This document shows, one piece after another, positions 33,136 through 45,873 of a stretch of 64,000 bases of DNA. The DNA is from Ephydatia muelleri (taxonomy: Eukaryota; Porifera; Demospongiae; Spongillida; Spongillidae): the NCBI GenBank assembly GCA_013339895.1, contig JABACO010000001.1:23894780-23958779 (forward strand), given 5' to 3'. The stretch's first letter is position 1. Each line of letters starts with the position of its first letter. Position numbers and translations under genes: made by a program. A model generated the notes under the pieces. That model was not told the origin of the DNA. It saw nothing but the letters and a program-made list of their open reading frames with translations, and ran no database searches.

Positions 33136-35260
33136 TGTTTAATCTCCAGGGAAAAATCCTTATTTAAGGATGTCATTATCCTTAAATAAGGATCATCTTT
33201 TACATTGCATATTTTTGCCAACCAAGCAAGTAAGGTTACATAAATGCTATTGCCCAATTGTATACTGATTAGCCTCCATAACAAACTATACATGATGTTA
33301 ATAAGATCTATTCCCATGTGTTAAAATCAGGGAGGAAGTGGCACATCCATATTTAAGGATTGACACCATCCTTAATTAAGGATTACTACAGTAGAGATTA
33401 TACAGTAGACTATAAAAAACATAGGATTTTTAAAACTCTTGATTTTCTCTGATAGCCAGTTGACCCAGCTATACTCACAACCTCATTTGTTGAAGAAATA
33501 ACTTATGGTTCATAAGTTATGCGTACTAAATCACAACAGTCTTCAAAATTAATATCGGGTGAAATTGTGCGGTTGTTTGTAATGACGAACTTTCGCGTGT
33601 ACTGACTCACTCCTGCCGGCATGGAGGTATCAACCATAGCCTCGCTGGCACTATGTGCCGCATGCCACCCAGTCTATCGAACACTGTTACAGTGTTGTTT
33701 TCTAGTCCTATAAATTAGTACATGTACATGTACATATCATGTGTAACATGGCGTATCTACATGTAGGATGTTGATGAGGGGATGGTATGAGAGACGTAGG
33801 AAGTGTTGCCATGCTAATCGCCATACGATAACAGCTGTAATAAACATGTATATAATATTATAATTATAATTATGTATATAATTATAATAGTACCAATAAT
33901 ACATTTACCACTGAGATATAAGTCATCGAGTCGCTTTTTTACCCATTGTATAGCTCTCAGTATACACAAACAAACACTCCTTATGATCGAATATAACGTT
34001 TTGGAAAGAGAAACGACTGACTTAGACGATCTACTGCAGACCACAAGGGACTGACAATAATATCGAGCGAGCGGCATCCATTTCTCTTCAGATGACCCCC
34101 AACATTGTTATACATGTACATTATCATTGCAAGGTAACACTTCATTCGTGCTTGCACAATGACAGACGTAACAGGAAATAATTAGATGCATGCGAAAGGG
34201 CGTCATGCCCTTATCAGTTAATTTGTCTTTGGATCGACGGTTCATTTATTACTTAAAGGATCTCGTCCGGTAAAGTGTTCAGTGCCATCTGATACGCAGT
34301 CATCGCCTTTGTCTGGCACATCTGATTCATGGACATCTGCAATACCGAATTACCCAAGGTTTCTGTTGGTTCTTTTTGGTGTCAGAAGAACGTAGCTATA
34401 CTAAGCTGTTTGTTTTGTCGGAATAACTCGAAATCTATATAAATTGAGGCGATCTATTAACACAAGTGAAAGCGTCATGCAAGCATTGTAGCTAAGACAC
34501 GTAAAACACCACTGCATGCACATACACACTGTAGCATAAAAGTCTGGACAATATTTAATAAATATTACATGTAATTCATAGCTTCTCACGTGATTTCAGA
34601 GGTTCCGAGTGCGAGTCGGTATGTTTCCCAACGGTTTACTTTGTGATGTGGGAAATGACTCTCAACTCTACAAACTGATTTGTTACTACTGATTTGTTTG
34701 TGTGGCCCGTTTTCAACTCATTTCGCGCTGATGCTGAACGATTTGTGCGCGTTCTCAGAAACGTGATCGTGTTATTGTCAAAGCAGATTTCAGCTGTCAG
34801 CAGTCAAACCACGTGACCTTACAATGTGTGCGGCGCCATAGTGCGAATGGGATTGGATGTTACCGATAAGTTATTGTGCTACTTTGCAATGGCCCTGGGG
34901 AACGATGGCATAACCCACCTAACCATCAAGTCGTACTTGTCAATGCATTGGCCAGGATCGAGGATTCAACGAGTGCCACGTTCCTGCGGTACATCCAAAG
35001 GGACAAGACCTCACTGCCTATTGCTTGGGGCACTGTACGACTGGGCGGTGCCATCTCACCACACCCCCAAACATGGTGCTACAATGCTCACCACGATCCC
35101 TGGAGCATGGCCAATGATAGATAATAGTGGCAGAAGATTAACCTCAATTAATAATACAATGTCATGCCGACGTCATGTAGTAATGATGATGACCTCATCT
35201 TTTACCTGTGTAAGTGTTGTTATGGTTATTGAATTATCACTTCTTATTTCTCATGTGCAG

Positions 35261-35347
35261 TTTGCGTGAATGCTTCAGAGAAGAGGAATGGGATAGGACT
35301 TTGCTGGGAGACCTGCTGATAAAGGCACCTCATCTAGAATCTCTGAA
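35261..35347 (+). CDS. LRR exon (pair B, first)
   Basis: 87 nt, phase 2 on both sides, reading LRECFREEEWDRTLLGDLL then IKAPHLESL. Near-identical to 27923-28009. It lies inside the piggyBac-ended block. Confidence 0.8.
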
Positions 35348-35470
35348 GTAGGTACCCAGTCCATACCAAGAGTGGAGAGGGGAGGAGGATGGGCAACACA
35401 ACTAGCAGTGTGTATCATTTGTATTCTACTCTGTACATTGTATGTTTATGGATGGTGCTCCTATTTGCAG

Positions 35471-35554
35471 CCTAGTGGCGAATAAACTCGGTAATAATGG
35501 ATTGATGGCGTTGTGTGCAGCAAGTTCTTCTTTATTAAATCTGAAAGAGCTGAA
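35471..35554 (+). CDS. LRR exon (pair B, second)
   Basis: 84 nt, phase 2 on both sides, reading LVANKLGNNGLMALCAASSS then LLNLKEL. The splice sites TTTGCAG and GTAGGT are conserved with the other copies, and the differences fall in variable LRR positions. Confidence 0.85.
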
Positions 35555-36024
35555 GTAGGTTATATTCTTATGGTGTGTGTTATTTGTGAAAGCCATAGTG
35601 CGAATGGGTTTGAATGTTACCGATAAGTTATTGTGCTACTTTGCAATGGCCCTGGGGAACGATGGCATAACCCACCAAACCATCAAGTCGTACTTGTCGG
35701 CAGTGCATTGGCCAGGATCGAGGATTCAACGAGTGCCACGTTCCTGCGGTACATCCAAAGGGACAAGACCTCTCTGCCTATTGCTTGGGGCACTGTACGA
35801 CTGGGCGGTGCCATCTCACCACACCCCCAAACATGGTGCTACAATGCTCACCACGATCCCTGGAGCACGGCCAATGATAGATAATAGTGGCAGAAGATTA
35901 ACCTCAATTAATAATACAATGTCATGCCTTCATGTAGTAATGATGATGACCTCATCTTTTACCTGTGTAAAGAAAATGTGTTGTTATGGTTATTGAATCA
36001 CCACTTCTTATTTCTCATGTGCAG

Positions 36025-36111
36025 TTTGAGTGAATGCTTCAGAGAAGAGGAATGGGATATGACTTTGCTAGGAGACCTGCTGATAAAGGCACCTCATCTA
36101 GAATCTCTGAA
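36025..36111 (+). CDS. LRR exon (pair C, first)
   Basis: 87 nt, phase 2 on both sides, reading LSECFREEEWDMTLLGDLL then IKAPHLESL. Pairs B and C are a ~755-bp tandem duplication (about 34826-35576 and 35577-36330). Confidence 0.8.
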
Positions 36112-36234
36112 GTAGGTACCCAGTCCATATTAAGAGTGGAGAGGGGAGGAGGATGGGCAGCACAACTAGCAGTGTGTATCATTTGTATTCTACTCTGTAC
36201 ATTGTATGTTTATGGATGGTGCTCCAATTTGCAG

Positions 36235-36318
36235 CCTATCTTTGAATAACCTCGGTAATAATGGATTGATGGCGTTGTGTGCAGCAAGTTCTTCTTTATC
36301 AAATCTGAAAGTTCTGGA
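36235..36318 (+). CDS. LRR exon (pair C, second)
   Basis: 84 nt, phase 2 on both sides, reading LSLNNLGNNGLMALCAASSS then LSNLKVL, a canonical repeat. The DIRS-derived junction follows at about 36560. Confidence 0.85.
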
Positions 36319-36569
36319 GTAGGTTATATTCTTATGTTGTGTGTTATTTGTGAAAGCCATAGTGCGAATGGGATTGGATGTTACCGATAAGTTATTGTGC
36401 TACTTTGCAATGGCCCTGGGGAACGATGGCTTGACCCACCAATACCATCAATTAATATTAGTGGAACACCATGTGTGAGAGTTATGGGAGGGGAGGGGGA
36501 AACCAATCAAGGATACCATGGAAACCATGTGCACCTTCTGTAAGGGTGTCGTCTTTGTAAGTTACATGT

Positions 36570-37637
36570 TCGGTGTAGAGGGTCTTTAAAAAGGGATATG
36601 ATATGGTTGTTGATGTTGCCACTGCCTTGATGTATGGCACTCAGGGGCATAGTAGTTTGTTTCCCATGTTTGGTTTGGATACCATGTCTACCTTGGGGAA
36701 GAATTGTACTCACTTTCTGTTGAATATTGATATTGCCTGCAATGGAACCATTGTTGGGCGAATGGGGTGCGAGCCATTGTACCATAGAGGACAGCAGAGG
36801 TTGTGGCCATAGCTGTGCGACTCCACCTCAGGGTGCTAGGTACCAGGGTTAAGGTAGCCATATGTGTTAGTAGTGGCCCCTCTCGGGAACGCCCAAAGTT
36901 GACCCCCCATAAAGGCGCTACTGCCAAAATGTGGAGTATGATAGTGAACAAACAAATGAGGGTTACAGACACAACAAAGCATAGGTAGGAAACAGTTAGG
37001 GAGCCCTTGCTGTAGTGGAGGAGTGGTTTGGCGTGTGGCAGACATACGTGGAGTATGCATCACTGCACCAATGACCAAGTTGCTTTACAGTTGCAGGAGG
37101 CAGGCCAGCTCTTGCTGCAGCTGTAGCTGCTTTTTTTCTGAAGCTGTGTGTGTTATAGTTCCCTGGGTCATAGCTGTTCTGGCACAACTGAGAATGGAGG
37201 GTGAACCGTAAGCCTTCGGACTGACAGCGGCCTGCCAGACTGGAAGTGGGATAATGGAGCAGCTGGCTTGGCATGACAGCACCTTAAGTAGGATGGCATG
37301 GCGAGGACAGGACAGCAGGCTTGAACGAGTGAGTCTCATTGTAATGATGGACCCTTTCCCCAACTGGTCCATCTTGGAATATTTGATGGTCAGCTGCAGA
37401 TTGTAAGGTGCTAGCAGCACGTCTTGCTTGGCTAAGAAGCGCCCCCTCCTCATGGCTTTCCTTTTCCAGCTGTTAACGGTAAATTTGCTAACTCTCAGGA
37501 AGCCAAAGAAGGCCACTGCCAAAGCTGCCTGCAGCATGAGACGGTCGTGGGTAGAGTGTGTCTTGCTCACGTGCAGAGATTGGGACAACTCCTTTAACAT
37601 CTTGATGGTGAGTGGTTGCCTTCCTGCAGTGCCATAC
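36570..37637 (-). pseudogene. DIRS tyrosine recombinase fragment (second copy)
   Basis: It is homologous to 28470-29290. The minus frame 37666-37085 contains TIKMLKELSQSLHVSKTHST, LMLQAALAVAFFGFLRVSKF and a beta region. A shifted frame (37160-37050) has HSFRKKAATAAARAGLPPA, TVKQLGHWCSDAYSTYV, which are the catalytic H-x2-R, H/W and Tyr boxes. A frameshift separates the halves, and the copy is cut by repeat A' at 37642. Confidence 0.85.
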
Positions 37638-38453
37638 CAATCAATTGTATACTGATTAGCCTCCATAACAAACTATAAATGATGTTAATAAGATCTATTC
37701 CCATGTGTTAAAATCAGGGAGGAAGTGGCACATCCTTATTTAAGGATTGACACCATCCTTAATTAAGGATTACTACAGTAGAGATTATACAGTAGACTAT
37801 AAAAAACATAGGATTTTTAAAACTCTTGATTTTCTCTGATCTAGCCAGTTGACCCAGCTATACTCACAACCTCATTTGTTGAAGAAATAACTTATGGTTA
37901 ATAATTTATGCGTACTAAATCACAACAGTCTTCAAAATTAATATTGGGTGAAATTGTGCGGTTGTTTGTAATGACGAACTTTCGCGTGTACTGACTCACT
38001 CCTGCCGGCATGGAGGTATCAACCATAGCCTCGCTGGCACTATGTGCCGCATGCCACCCAGTCTATCGAACACTGTTACAGTGTTGTTTTCTAGTCCTAT
38101 AAATTAGTACATGTACATGTACATATCATGTGTAACATGGCGTATCTACATGTAGGATGTTGATGAGGGGATGGTATGAGAGACGTAGGAAGTGTTGCCA
38201 TGCTAATCGCCATACGATAACAGCTGTAATAAACATGTATATAATATTATAATTATAATTATGTATATAATTATAATAGTACCAATAATACATTTACCAC
38301 TGAGATATAAGTCATCGAGTCGCTTTTTTACCCATTGTATAGTATACACAAACAAACACTCCTTATGATCGAATGTATAAAATGGATGATGATGATGTGT
38401 TATAATAGTGATGAAATATTCCAATGAAGCTATGCATAAAGTTGCAGCAGTCG

Positions 38454-39877
38454 TTAGTGCTTCAGTAATCCAATGGGATTTTGAAAACATTCTCGTCCAT
38501 TGCCTGGTTTGCATATGGTACGAATGTAGTTAATTTCAGTGTTAGAACATCCAGGACAATAGTAAGAAGATTTCCTTTTGCACATTGTGCATACTAATTG
38601 CACTTGAGATGTCACTCCAGCCTATCGCTCCAATGACTTTATTGGGAGAGGTATATGGTGCTTTACAGCCTAAAATATGATTAAATGATCATAAAAAAAT
38701 AATTCATTTGAATTAACTATACCTGGCCTGATGGATTACCATTGTCTTCATTTCGCATGGCCATTCCTTGACCTAAATAGTTATTATGGATAAGCTGGTA
38801 GGCAAGTTTCCCAAGGTAAGTCTTCAGATTGTCAGGGGAGTTATGAACAGCTTCCATGTCAAACTTGTAGGCCAAATAAGAGTCTATTAGGCAAATACCA
38901 AAAATGGTGGTGAATACACGGTGCCACCACTTGTGTGTGTACCACTCCCTCTCCATTGCAAGGCTGCCTTGGCGTAAATGATCATGAACATCTATGATCC
39001 CAAAACAAGAATAAAACTCTTCTACCATTGATGGTCGCTGTATCTCTTTGTAGTATCTGGTAGTTTCCCATACCCCAACCTAAGGCATAACCCTTCCATG
39101 CGCTCATGCATTCATCCACTGTTAGGTAGCAGCCTGGAATTATGTTCTTTTGACGGGTTAGGTTGAAATCCTCAATGAAAGGCCGAATATCTTGCCATGG
39201 GTCCTGAAAAAAAGTTAATTGTAAAAATGGAAACACATTGATATAGAATATATGTACCACTTACATCATCAGCACCTACACCATCACGTGGGACAGTGAA
39301 ACTGAAACAGTTTGTTGTGTGCCGGTGTGTGTGTGTGTGCATGTGTGTGTGTGTGTGTGTGTAATGAGAAAAGTGTGGCGTATGATATAATACAAGTATA
39401 TAATTTATAATAATAATATTATTATTATTATATACAATGTATATGCATGCCTGTATTATATACATGTAGGTTTATTATCATGTAATGGACTAGATTAGCA
39501 AGACGTGCATTGACCTGCCGATTTGTAAACGAAAAACCCACCTTTGAGCGTTCACATCCTCGCCGCTACTGCTGCTCTCACTGTCACTGTCATTCGACGA
39601 ATCACTATCAGTGCTGTTTTCGTATCCATCGCTGCATGAGCTGAGGAACTACAGGTACATCCTTCATTCTCTGCGACTACCTCTGTACCTAAGCAGGGTC
39701 GCTTAGCTTGATGCTTTTGAGTGGCAGATCGCTTCTGTGGAAGTACTGGTGTGTGGCCCTTGGTGTGGCATATACCCTTAGTCGATGCCGTGGATACAGT
39801 TCCACAGCTCCATCTGACGGTGTACTTTCTACTTCTTGAGCTTCCAGAAACCTGCAATATTTCTCCTTCCTTGCCAT
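38454..39877 (-). pseudogene. piggyBac transposase (degraded)
   Basis: The N-terminus starts MARKEKYCRFLEAQEVEST at 39877 but stops at 39689. An acidic Ser-rich segment (about 39605-39540) is in another frame. The core has DECMSAWKGYALGWGMG (about 39120-39060), then EEFYSCFGIIDVHDHLRQ and WWHRVFTTIFGICLIDSYLA (39028-38870). The C-terminal Cys-rich domain is CTMCKRKSSYYCPGC to a stop at 38454-38456. This is the domain order of piggyBac (DDE_Tnp_1_7) transposases. Frameshifts make it inactive unless introns rescue it; one TG-repeat intron is likely at about 39205-39385. Confidence 0.85.
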
Positions 39878-40117
39878 ACGTCGCTTTTGAGTTTGCTCAC
39901 AACTTTATTGCCAACGGCAAATGGCGGCTTCGCCATATTACGACTGTAACACCGGTTTTTGAGCAAGCCAAACCTGTTTTAACCGCGGCAGTATCGCTGA
40001 TCTGCATGATCTTGAATCTAGTTAATCACAAATCTAAAATAAAGCACCAATTGTATGTCATTCTTTTAGAAAGTGGTCACGATCCTTAAATAAGGATTAC
40101 GGGAGATTAAACATTAA

Positions 40118-40200
40118 TGTGTATGTGAATCTTTGAACTCCGGCAAGGAATACATGCTTTCACCTATTTTGTCATTAATTACAAATAAGTATGGTATAAT
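40118..40200 (-). pseudogene. Ty3/gypsy integrase fragment (upstream part)
   Basis: The minus frame reads KACIPCRSSKIHIH up to the TTAA. With the piggyBac block removed it continues as IKAPLHQF at 33135. It is the zinc-finger/core border of a gypsy integrase. Upstream of this a stop interrupts the frame. Confidence 0.8.
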
Positions 40201-40713
40201 TCCATAGATATAGAAGATTCCTTTTTTTGGTTGTGGTCAGTATGCAATGGTACACCTGAGCTTTTATACGAGCAGGTCTGCATGTCACAGATGTGGTACG
40301 GAACACAAATGATAATGATGTATGTGATCTACATTAGCGGTCATAAAGAACATCACAGTTCATCATCATACAGCGATGATGCAACCAAGATACATGTATG
40401 GCTTCCATCCTTTTGGATTGTTTGGTGAAAATAAATTACAATATTAGAATGAGACGTTGGAAAGACTAAGTTCCACTAGTCATTAACATTATTATGGTCA
40501 TATCGGCTTCATGTTATGAACTGTCGTCAAATGGGTTTATTCAATTGTACCGCACAGTGTGACCATCATGGAATGAAGACAAACTGTTATGATTATTTGG
40601 ACCTCTTGTGTCCATCCACCCAGCCTAAGGAATAACTGCAGCTGTGTTTCAACATGTATCATTGGCATCTTCACAAGTGTGCATAGTGTCACCTCTTGTG
40701 TTCATCCACACAG

Positions 40714-40794
40714 CCTACACAATAACTGCCTGGGAGACGATAGCATAAAACCCTTGATACTGATCATCAATCAGTGCCCCCTGGAGAAGCTTTG
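40714..40794 (+). CDS. LRR exon, 81 nt
   Basis: CACACAG|CCTACAC to CTTTG|GTAAGT, phase 2 on both sides, reading LHNNCLGDDSIKPLILIINQ then CPLEKL. One canonical repeat; its duplicate is at 51203. A partial copy of the same exon (CTAAGGAATAACTGC) at 40624-40640 is truncated and probably not used. Confidence 0.85.
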
Positions 40795-42150
40795 GTAAGT
40801 TCACTGCATACTTGTCTGTGTATCAGTGTTTATGGTGGGTGGGTGTTGTGGGGGTGTGCATCTATTGAGGTTGCTAGAAACACCACATTAATTTATTCCT
40901 GTGTACCTCTCTGATCCACCAAGATGAAAACCATGTCCTTGAAAACCACGCAAAACAACTCTGTTCTGTTGCCTAGCAACCAAATCGATGTAGTATTAGA
41001 TGCTTCAAACAAGACTTTCCTCTGCTGGGCATTATTTGGACTGCAAATACCCAAGCCTGCATTCTGGAAGCCTTCAGTGCTCCCTCATCACCCTAACTGG
41101 ACCAGTGGGTTATGCCCCCATCCCAGCCACACCCACCAGTTGTGTCCCCCTCCTCCTCCAAAATCTGGATCCACTGACCACTGATACGTTAAACCCCTTC
41201 TGATCCCCGTATGCATGCACACACACATGCACAGATGCACACACACAACATACATGTACATTACATCATGCTGTATGAAGGGGGTGTGGTGACAGTATTA
41301 TTGCTGGGCTCCTCATCCACTCTCAATGGGTCTGATGTATGCCTTCAGCATTAGGCAATGGTGGTATTACAGACGTTATCAACTGCTATGGGAAAAGCTC
41401 ATAGCTATAGTGTCATCATTGTACTTGAGTAATACAAGTGTCCCCTCCAGTGGAGTGTTGAATGGGAGGGGTGGGGGTGGGCATGGTGAATAATGAAGTG
41501 AATGCTGTCAGGGTCTAGGATGAAGCCTGAGAAACATCTCTTTTTAAGCTAGGACGTAGTGTGTCTGTACTTTAGACCCTTCTATTGGGGTCTGGGGCAG
41601 AGGTCTAAACTTTTTGTTGCATGGTATTGGTGGTCATGAACTTTGTTAAAAATACATTTGTTGGCTGGCTTGTAACAAATGGCTGGCTTAAACAATGTAG
41701 GATGTGATTTGGCCTGCCAATTCAGTTTTGAGATTCCATTGCCAGAGGGCACTGAATGGGACTGGAAAGTTGCAATTTTGTGTCAATGTTAAAGAGTTGG
41801 GCCATTTACAAGCTGGGGGGGGTGGGGTGCTGTCTATTGAGGCTATACAGAGTGTATGCAGAACTGAACGGGACAGGATTTAATAGTAATCATTAATAAG
41901 CTTATTACAAGGTTGTACACTGTGATGATCAGGTCCAGGTACTGTATGATGGGTGTTCGTGGGTGTTAAGGATCCGTTACGCGCTAGCGCAATGTCACTG
42001 GACAGAGTTTCCACTAACAGCCAAATGCACTAAGCAAGACTGAGCATACACAATTACAACTGGTTTTTAACTTCATGCAACACAAGGTAGTCCGCATCAG
42101 TACACAATGAGGAATGTTCTGGAAGGTCGGGCCGCTCCTATTCAGTAGCT
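40795..42150. other. Intron, no gene
   Basis: Repeat-derived DNA shared in part with 51284-51600. No supported coding frame. Short CA repeats at about 41218-41250. Confidence 0.4.
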
Positions 42151-42152
42151 TA

Positions 42153-42371
42153 TCAACACCTCCATTCAGGTGATATCTGTCCGGATACGACTCTCTGGGA
42201 AGGGCTGACATCATAGCTAGCCTGGGGCCCTGACACTTCTCCCTCCTTCTCTGGCATTTTAGTCGCTTCTGAGGGCGACACAATGCATCGTGATAGTGCG
42301 TCTGCGTTTGCATTCGCCTGACCCCTACGATAGCGAACTGTAAACTGGAATGGTGTAAGGCCAGGCTCCAC
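42153..42371 (-). pseudogene. Ty3/gypsy RNase H end fragment
   Basis: The minus frame contains LTPFQFTVRYRRGQANANAD followed by ALSR, the signature at the end of the gypsy RNase H domain. A short Ser/Glu-rich tail and a stop follow. Only this piece remains. Confidence 0.85.
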
Positions 42372-43023
42372 CTTGTTGATGTCATTGTTATTGGCACTAT
42401 CTTTAAGCTTGAAAGTTTCTATGGCAACACTTACATGCAGAGTAGACTATTTAGACAAATGATGTCATGTGCACCTCATTAGCAGGTTCACTCCATGTTA
42501 GCAGCGTGGGTGTTCAGTGTTTCATATGGCTGAATGTCGCTCCCCTCTGCCTTACCATAAGTCATATATACTGCGTATCCATGAATGAACAGGACATGTT
42601 GAAATGGTTATAGCTTAAAATAGTTAGCTGCTATTTTTGGTCAGTTAGTTAGCTGATATTTTATGGCTCTGGTTAAGCAAATAGTACATCCTTAGATTAA
42701 GTGAAATGGTTCAGGAAATATAATTTATCAAGGCCATCTGCAGTCATCGATTTTCAGATTAGCGTTTGATAGTTTTAATTAGCCTGAGGTCAATTTTTTG
42801 TTTTGAGTTGATGAATTTTCATGTTACTATTACTGAGTTATTAAAAGTTTAATATCATTTTATGTTTAATAGCTTATTAAGTCTATATCATTGTTTATTA
42901 TAGTTAGTTAATATTAAAGGACTTAAAGTTTTGTTTGCACTATTTTTTGTTCTTTTGCATTTGTTATTTACATGATAAGTACAAGCATGAATACATGACA
43001 CACATGATACGCACAAAAACAAG

Positions 43024-43253
43024 TTGCTAGCCTACTGAAGCTCAGGAGGAGGTACGGACCTGGACAGGATCGCGGTGGCATTGGCCCTGACAAGATTCAT
43101 GCTCATCCTCCCGTACAGCTCATGGGTGACCACTGACTTTGACTTCCCCAATGATGTAGCCAAACAGGACCCAAGTTTGGAAAAGAAATCCCTAGCCGTC
43201 AAACCCCACGCCCCATAGGAGTCCGCAACAACTGGGACACACACCCAACCCAA
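43024..43253 (-). pseudogene. LINE-type retrotransposon C-terminal fragment
   Basis: The minus frame reads VPVVADSYGAWG, then SVVTHELYGRMSMNLVRANA and TAILSR, a motif set found at the extreme C-terminus of animal LINE-type ORFs. It ends with PPPELQ and a stop at 43032. Probably from the same family as the fragment at 56405. Confidence 0.7.
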
Positions 43254-43799
43254 ATCAGCACATTTATTATCTGCCTGATCATCAAGTGTACAACCTTGTA
43301 ATAAGCTTATTAATTATTACTATTAAATCCTGTCCTGTTCAGTTCTGCACACACTCTGCATAGCCTCATCTTTCTGTGTCCCCATCTTTCACTCATCTGC
43401 ATTAAAATTGAGCAGAGAAGAATTGAATGAATCTTTCATCAAAACAGAACTCAGCTCACACATGCCTAAAACCATACTGGCAAAAATCGAGTTGATTCCA
43501 AAAGGACTTGATGAAATACTTGTTGTAACTCTTGATGACCTTCTATGGCCTAATCACTCCTCACGAGCTGATATGTTAATTAGCTGCAACACAGATTTCC
43601 CGCGCTAAAGTCAATGGTGCACATGCGCCCTTTCCTATCCCTGGTACATAGTCTAAATGATCTATGGGCTAACATACCTACAAGGTCAACCTATGTGTCA
43701 TGTTGTATACACAGGCTTTATTGGGTGGATGTATTTGTAGCTGTCTTGTTCTCTGTGCTCTGGATGTGTCATGTGATTAAATAACTCCACAAGCATGTA

Positions 43800-43960
43800 T
43801 GGTTTGCATGAGCAATGAGAGTACATTTGTACACTCACTAGCACACAAACACTTGCACATGCATACAATGTGCACACACATACACATACATGTACATTAC
43901 ATACATGCACACACACGTGCACGCATGGACATGGCCACACACACCTACTGTATGCACGTG
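43800..43960. repeat. CA-rich simple repeat (duplicate at 51900-52015)
   Basis: Interrupted ACACAC/ACATGCAC sequence, matching 51900-52015 as part of the larger duplication. Confidence 0.7.
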
Positions 43961-44104
43961 AACACATGTAGTAGCATCATTCTTGTTTTCTGTACCTTGA
44001 AAACGTGTCCCACATTATCTTCACTGGGAGGTGCTATCAGGTGCATGTGCCAATAAACATATCTTCTTTTGTACACCTTCAGACCACTCACACAAGCTTG
44101 CATC

Positions 44105-44465
44105 AGATGGTGGTATGAACCAGCATAGTAGCATAGCACATAGTGGTACAACTACATAATGTACTCAATGCCCTCATGCATTTTGACACATAGTCATCCA
44201 TGCCCTCATGAATGACTCTTACCAGCTGACAACAGCCCCTGGCACAGAACTGTGTATGTATGTAATGACCAAATATGGTGGGCCCTATGAACCAGCATAA
44301 TAGCATAGCACATTGTGGTAGAACTACTACCTAATTACCTATTGTACTCATGCATTTTGACAAGAGGTCATCATGCCCTTACTTAATGACCCTTATCAGC
44401 TGCCACAGCCCACACATAGAGCTGTATATGTCAACAATGACCATATATGGTAGGAACCATGTGTG
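44105..44465. repeat. ~185-bp tandem duplication
   Basis: About 44110-44290 and 44290-44465 are diverged head-to-tail copies sharing GAACCAGCATARTAGCATAG, TTTTGACA and CTTATCAGCTG words. Confidence 0.7.
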
Positions 44466-44588
44466 CTGTTGTTTACATGCACAATGAGAACCATACCTTA
44501 ACATATCAGGTGATCTTAGTCAGAATTATGATTGTTATGTTGGCATGGCAACTGTGCTTTTGTTCATTTGCATCTCTTACACTTGCAG

Positions 44589-44615
44589 GGTGAATAATGA
44601 TTATTATGCTGGAAG
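44589..44615 (+). CDS. Possible 27-nt LRR micro-exon
   Basis: ACTTGCAG|GGTGAATAAT to GGAAG|GTGAGT, phase 2 on both sides, reading VNNDYYAG. It aligns with the 24-nt candidate at 52282 but has lost the Leu-Gly of the repeat, so it may be decaying. Confidence 0.35.
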
Positions 44616-44874
44616 GTGAGTCAAATTGCAGGGTGGATAATTTTAGTACAGTATTGAAGCATCCCTGGATCCACCACTGCTGAATGGAGTACATGTTTGG
44701 TATTTTTGGTAGGACCATTAGATGATTGTTTACCCGCACAATGTAAACCACATGTACATGTATCAGGTGATTTATATCTCATGTGATCTCATTGTTGCAC
44801 ACTAACAATGCTCACTGTATGTTTGGTATGTTGTCATAGCAACTGATTTGTTCATTCGCATCTTTCACTTGCAG

Positions 44875-44898
44875 CCTGAGGAATATTGGTCATTTCAG
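44875..44898 (+). CDS. Possible 24-nt LRR micro-exon
   Basis: ACTTGCAG|CCTGAGG to TTTCAG|GTGAGT, phase 2 on both sides, reading LRNIGHF. It resembles the first third of an LRR unit. Splice sites are strong for such a short exon. Confidence 0.4.
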
Positions 44899-45873
44899 GT
44901 GAGTCATGTTGCACTACACACTCAGTTGATAATGACCATTTTGTTAATACCATTACATAATGTCCAGTGGGTATGTACAAAGCAATCATCTCGCAAACCA
45001 GGCATTATTTAGAAATACAGAGGTCTGTTGGATGTCATGATGTGGTCTGGGGACTAATATCGGACAATGGGAGGTATTGTGATGGTATTTGGTGTCGCTC
45101 TCCAAGATATCCTGGTATCAGTTGCTATGACATTATCATGACCTCATCCAAGGAATGTGTAGAAGCCAAGTGGGCACTATGTTTAGTCTGAGAGTTTAAT
45201 TAAGCTCATGAATGTAATGAAGACTGAGTTTTCATGCTAATCTAATTTAATCAGTACATTACAAGTCCAAGTTACTATCAATACGAGACATTACGTGCAC
45301 TAAAGCTGTGCATAATTATACACTCTGCAGTCAAAAATGGGTAGACAGATTGGAGAGGGGGAGGAGGGGGGTGGTATCGAAGCCTCCCTGGATCCTCCAC
45401 TGCTGATTGGACTATGATATGTACATGTTTGGCATTGTTTGTAATCATCAAAAGCAATGAAGTGGTTAAATAATGTGTAGCAGCCCAGGGTACGGTGGTA
45501 CTCCAAGGTACTGCCGATAGGTTTGTATGTCCCAATGTGATCATGTCCACTCTTCCCCGCTCCACTGCTAATATAGTCACACAAGTAGTTTACGTTATAT
45601 GTACCCAACTGCAATCAGAGGGATTGTTTATAGCTTGTGTACTGGTGATCTAGCCCCACCATTACCACTTCCCACCTCCATCATAGGGAGCACAGGTTGT
45701 CTCCATTTGTATGCTACTTGGTGATACATTTCTTTGTACAGACAACAGCTTTTTTCCTTTTGACATCAAACACATATGTGGTGGAGCAATGTGTTCCCAT
45801 ACATATATAGTATCATTCCTTCAGAGGGTTTGGTTCATAGAGCATACCTGTAGACCTAGTGTATTATTATAAT

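Larger units (their letters stand above)
33255..38374. repeat. Direct repeat A (33255-33992) and A' (37642-38374) flanking inserted NLR DNA
   Basis: The two ~735-bp copies are nearly identical, starting CAATTGTATACTGATTAGCC and ending CCTTATGATCGAAT. The sequence between them aligns with 19388-29290, minus later insertions. The A-B-A' layout points to a recombination or duplication event, or to a haplotype-merging assembly error. Confidence 0.85.
33136..40113 (-). mobile_element. piggyBac-ended block in gypsy, TTAA flanks, contains LRR exons
   Basis: Perfect 12-bp ends TGTTTAATCTCC...GGAGATTAAACA are flanked by TTAA at 33132-33135 and 40114-40117. Removing the block rejoins a gypsy integrase frame, which proves the insertion limits. 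A normal piggyBac of about 2.6 kb is recognisable (33136-33992 plus about 38375-40113). Its ~735-bp segment 33255-33992 recurs at 37642-38374, and the 3.65 kb between the two copies is NLR-locus DNA (four LRR exons plus DIRS sequence). Imperfect hairpins with CCTTATTTAAGG lie near the ends. Confidence 0.85.

Noticed and set aside
40600..40680. A further LRR exon start (CTAAGGAATAACTGC) before the 40714 exon
   Set aside because: Truncated after five codons and fused to intron-type repeat DNA; no donor in the expected phase.
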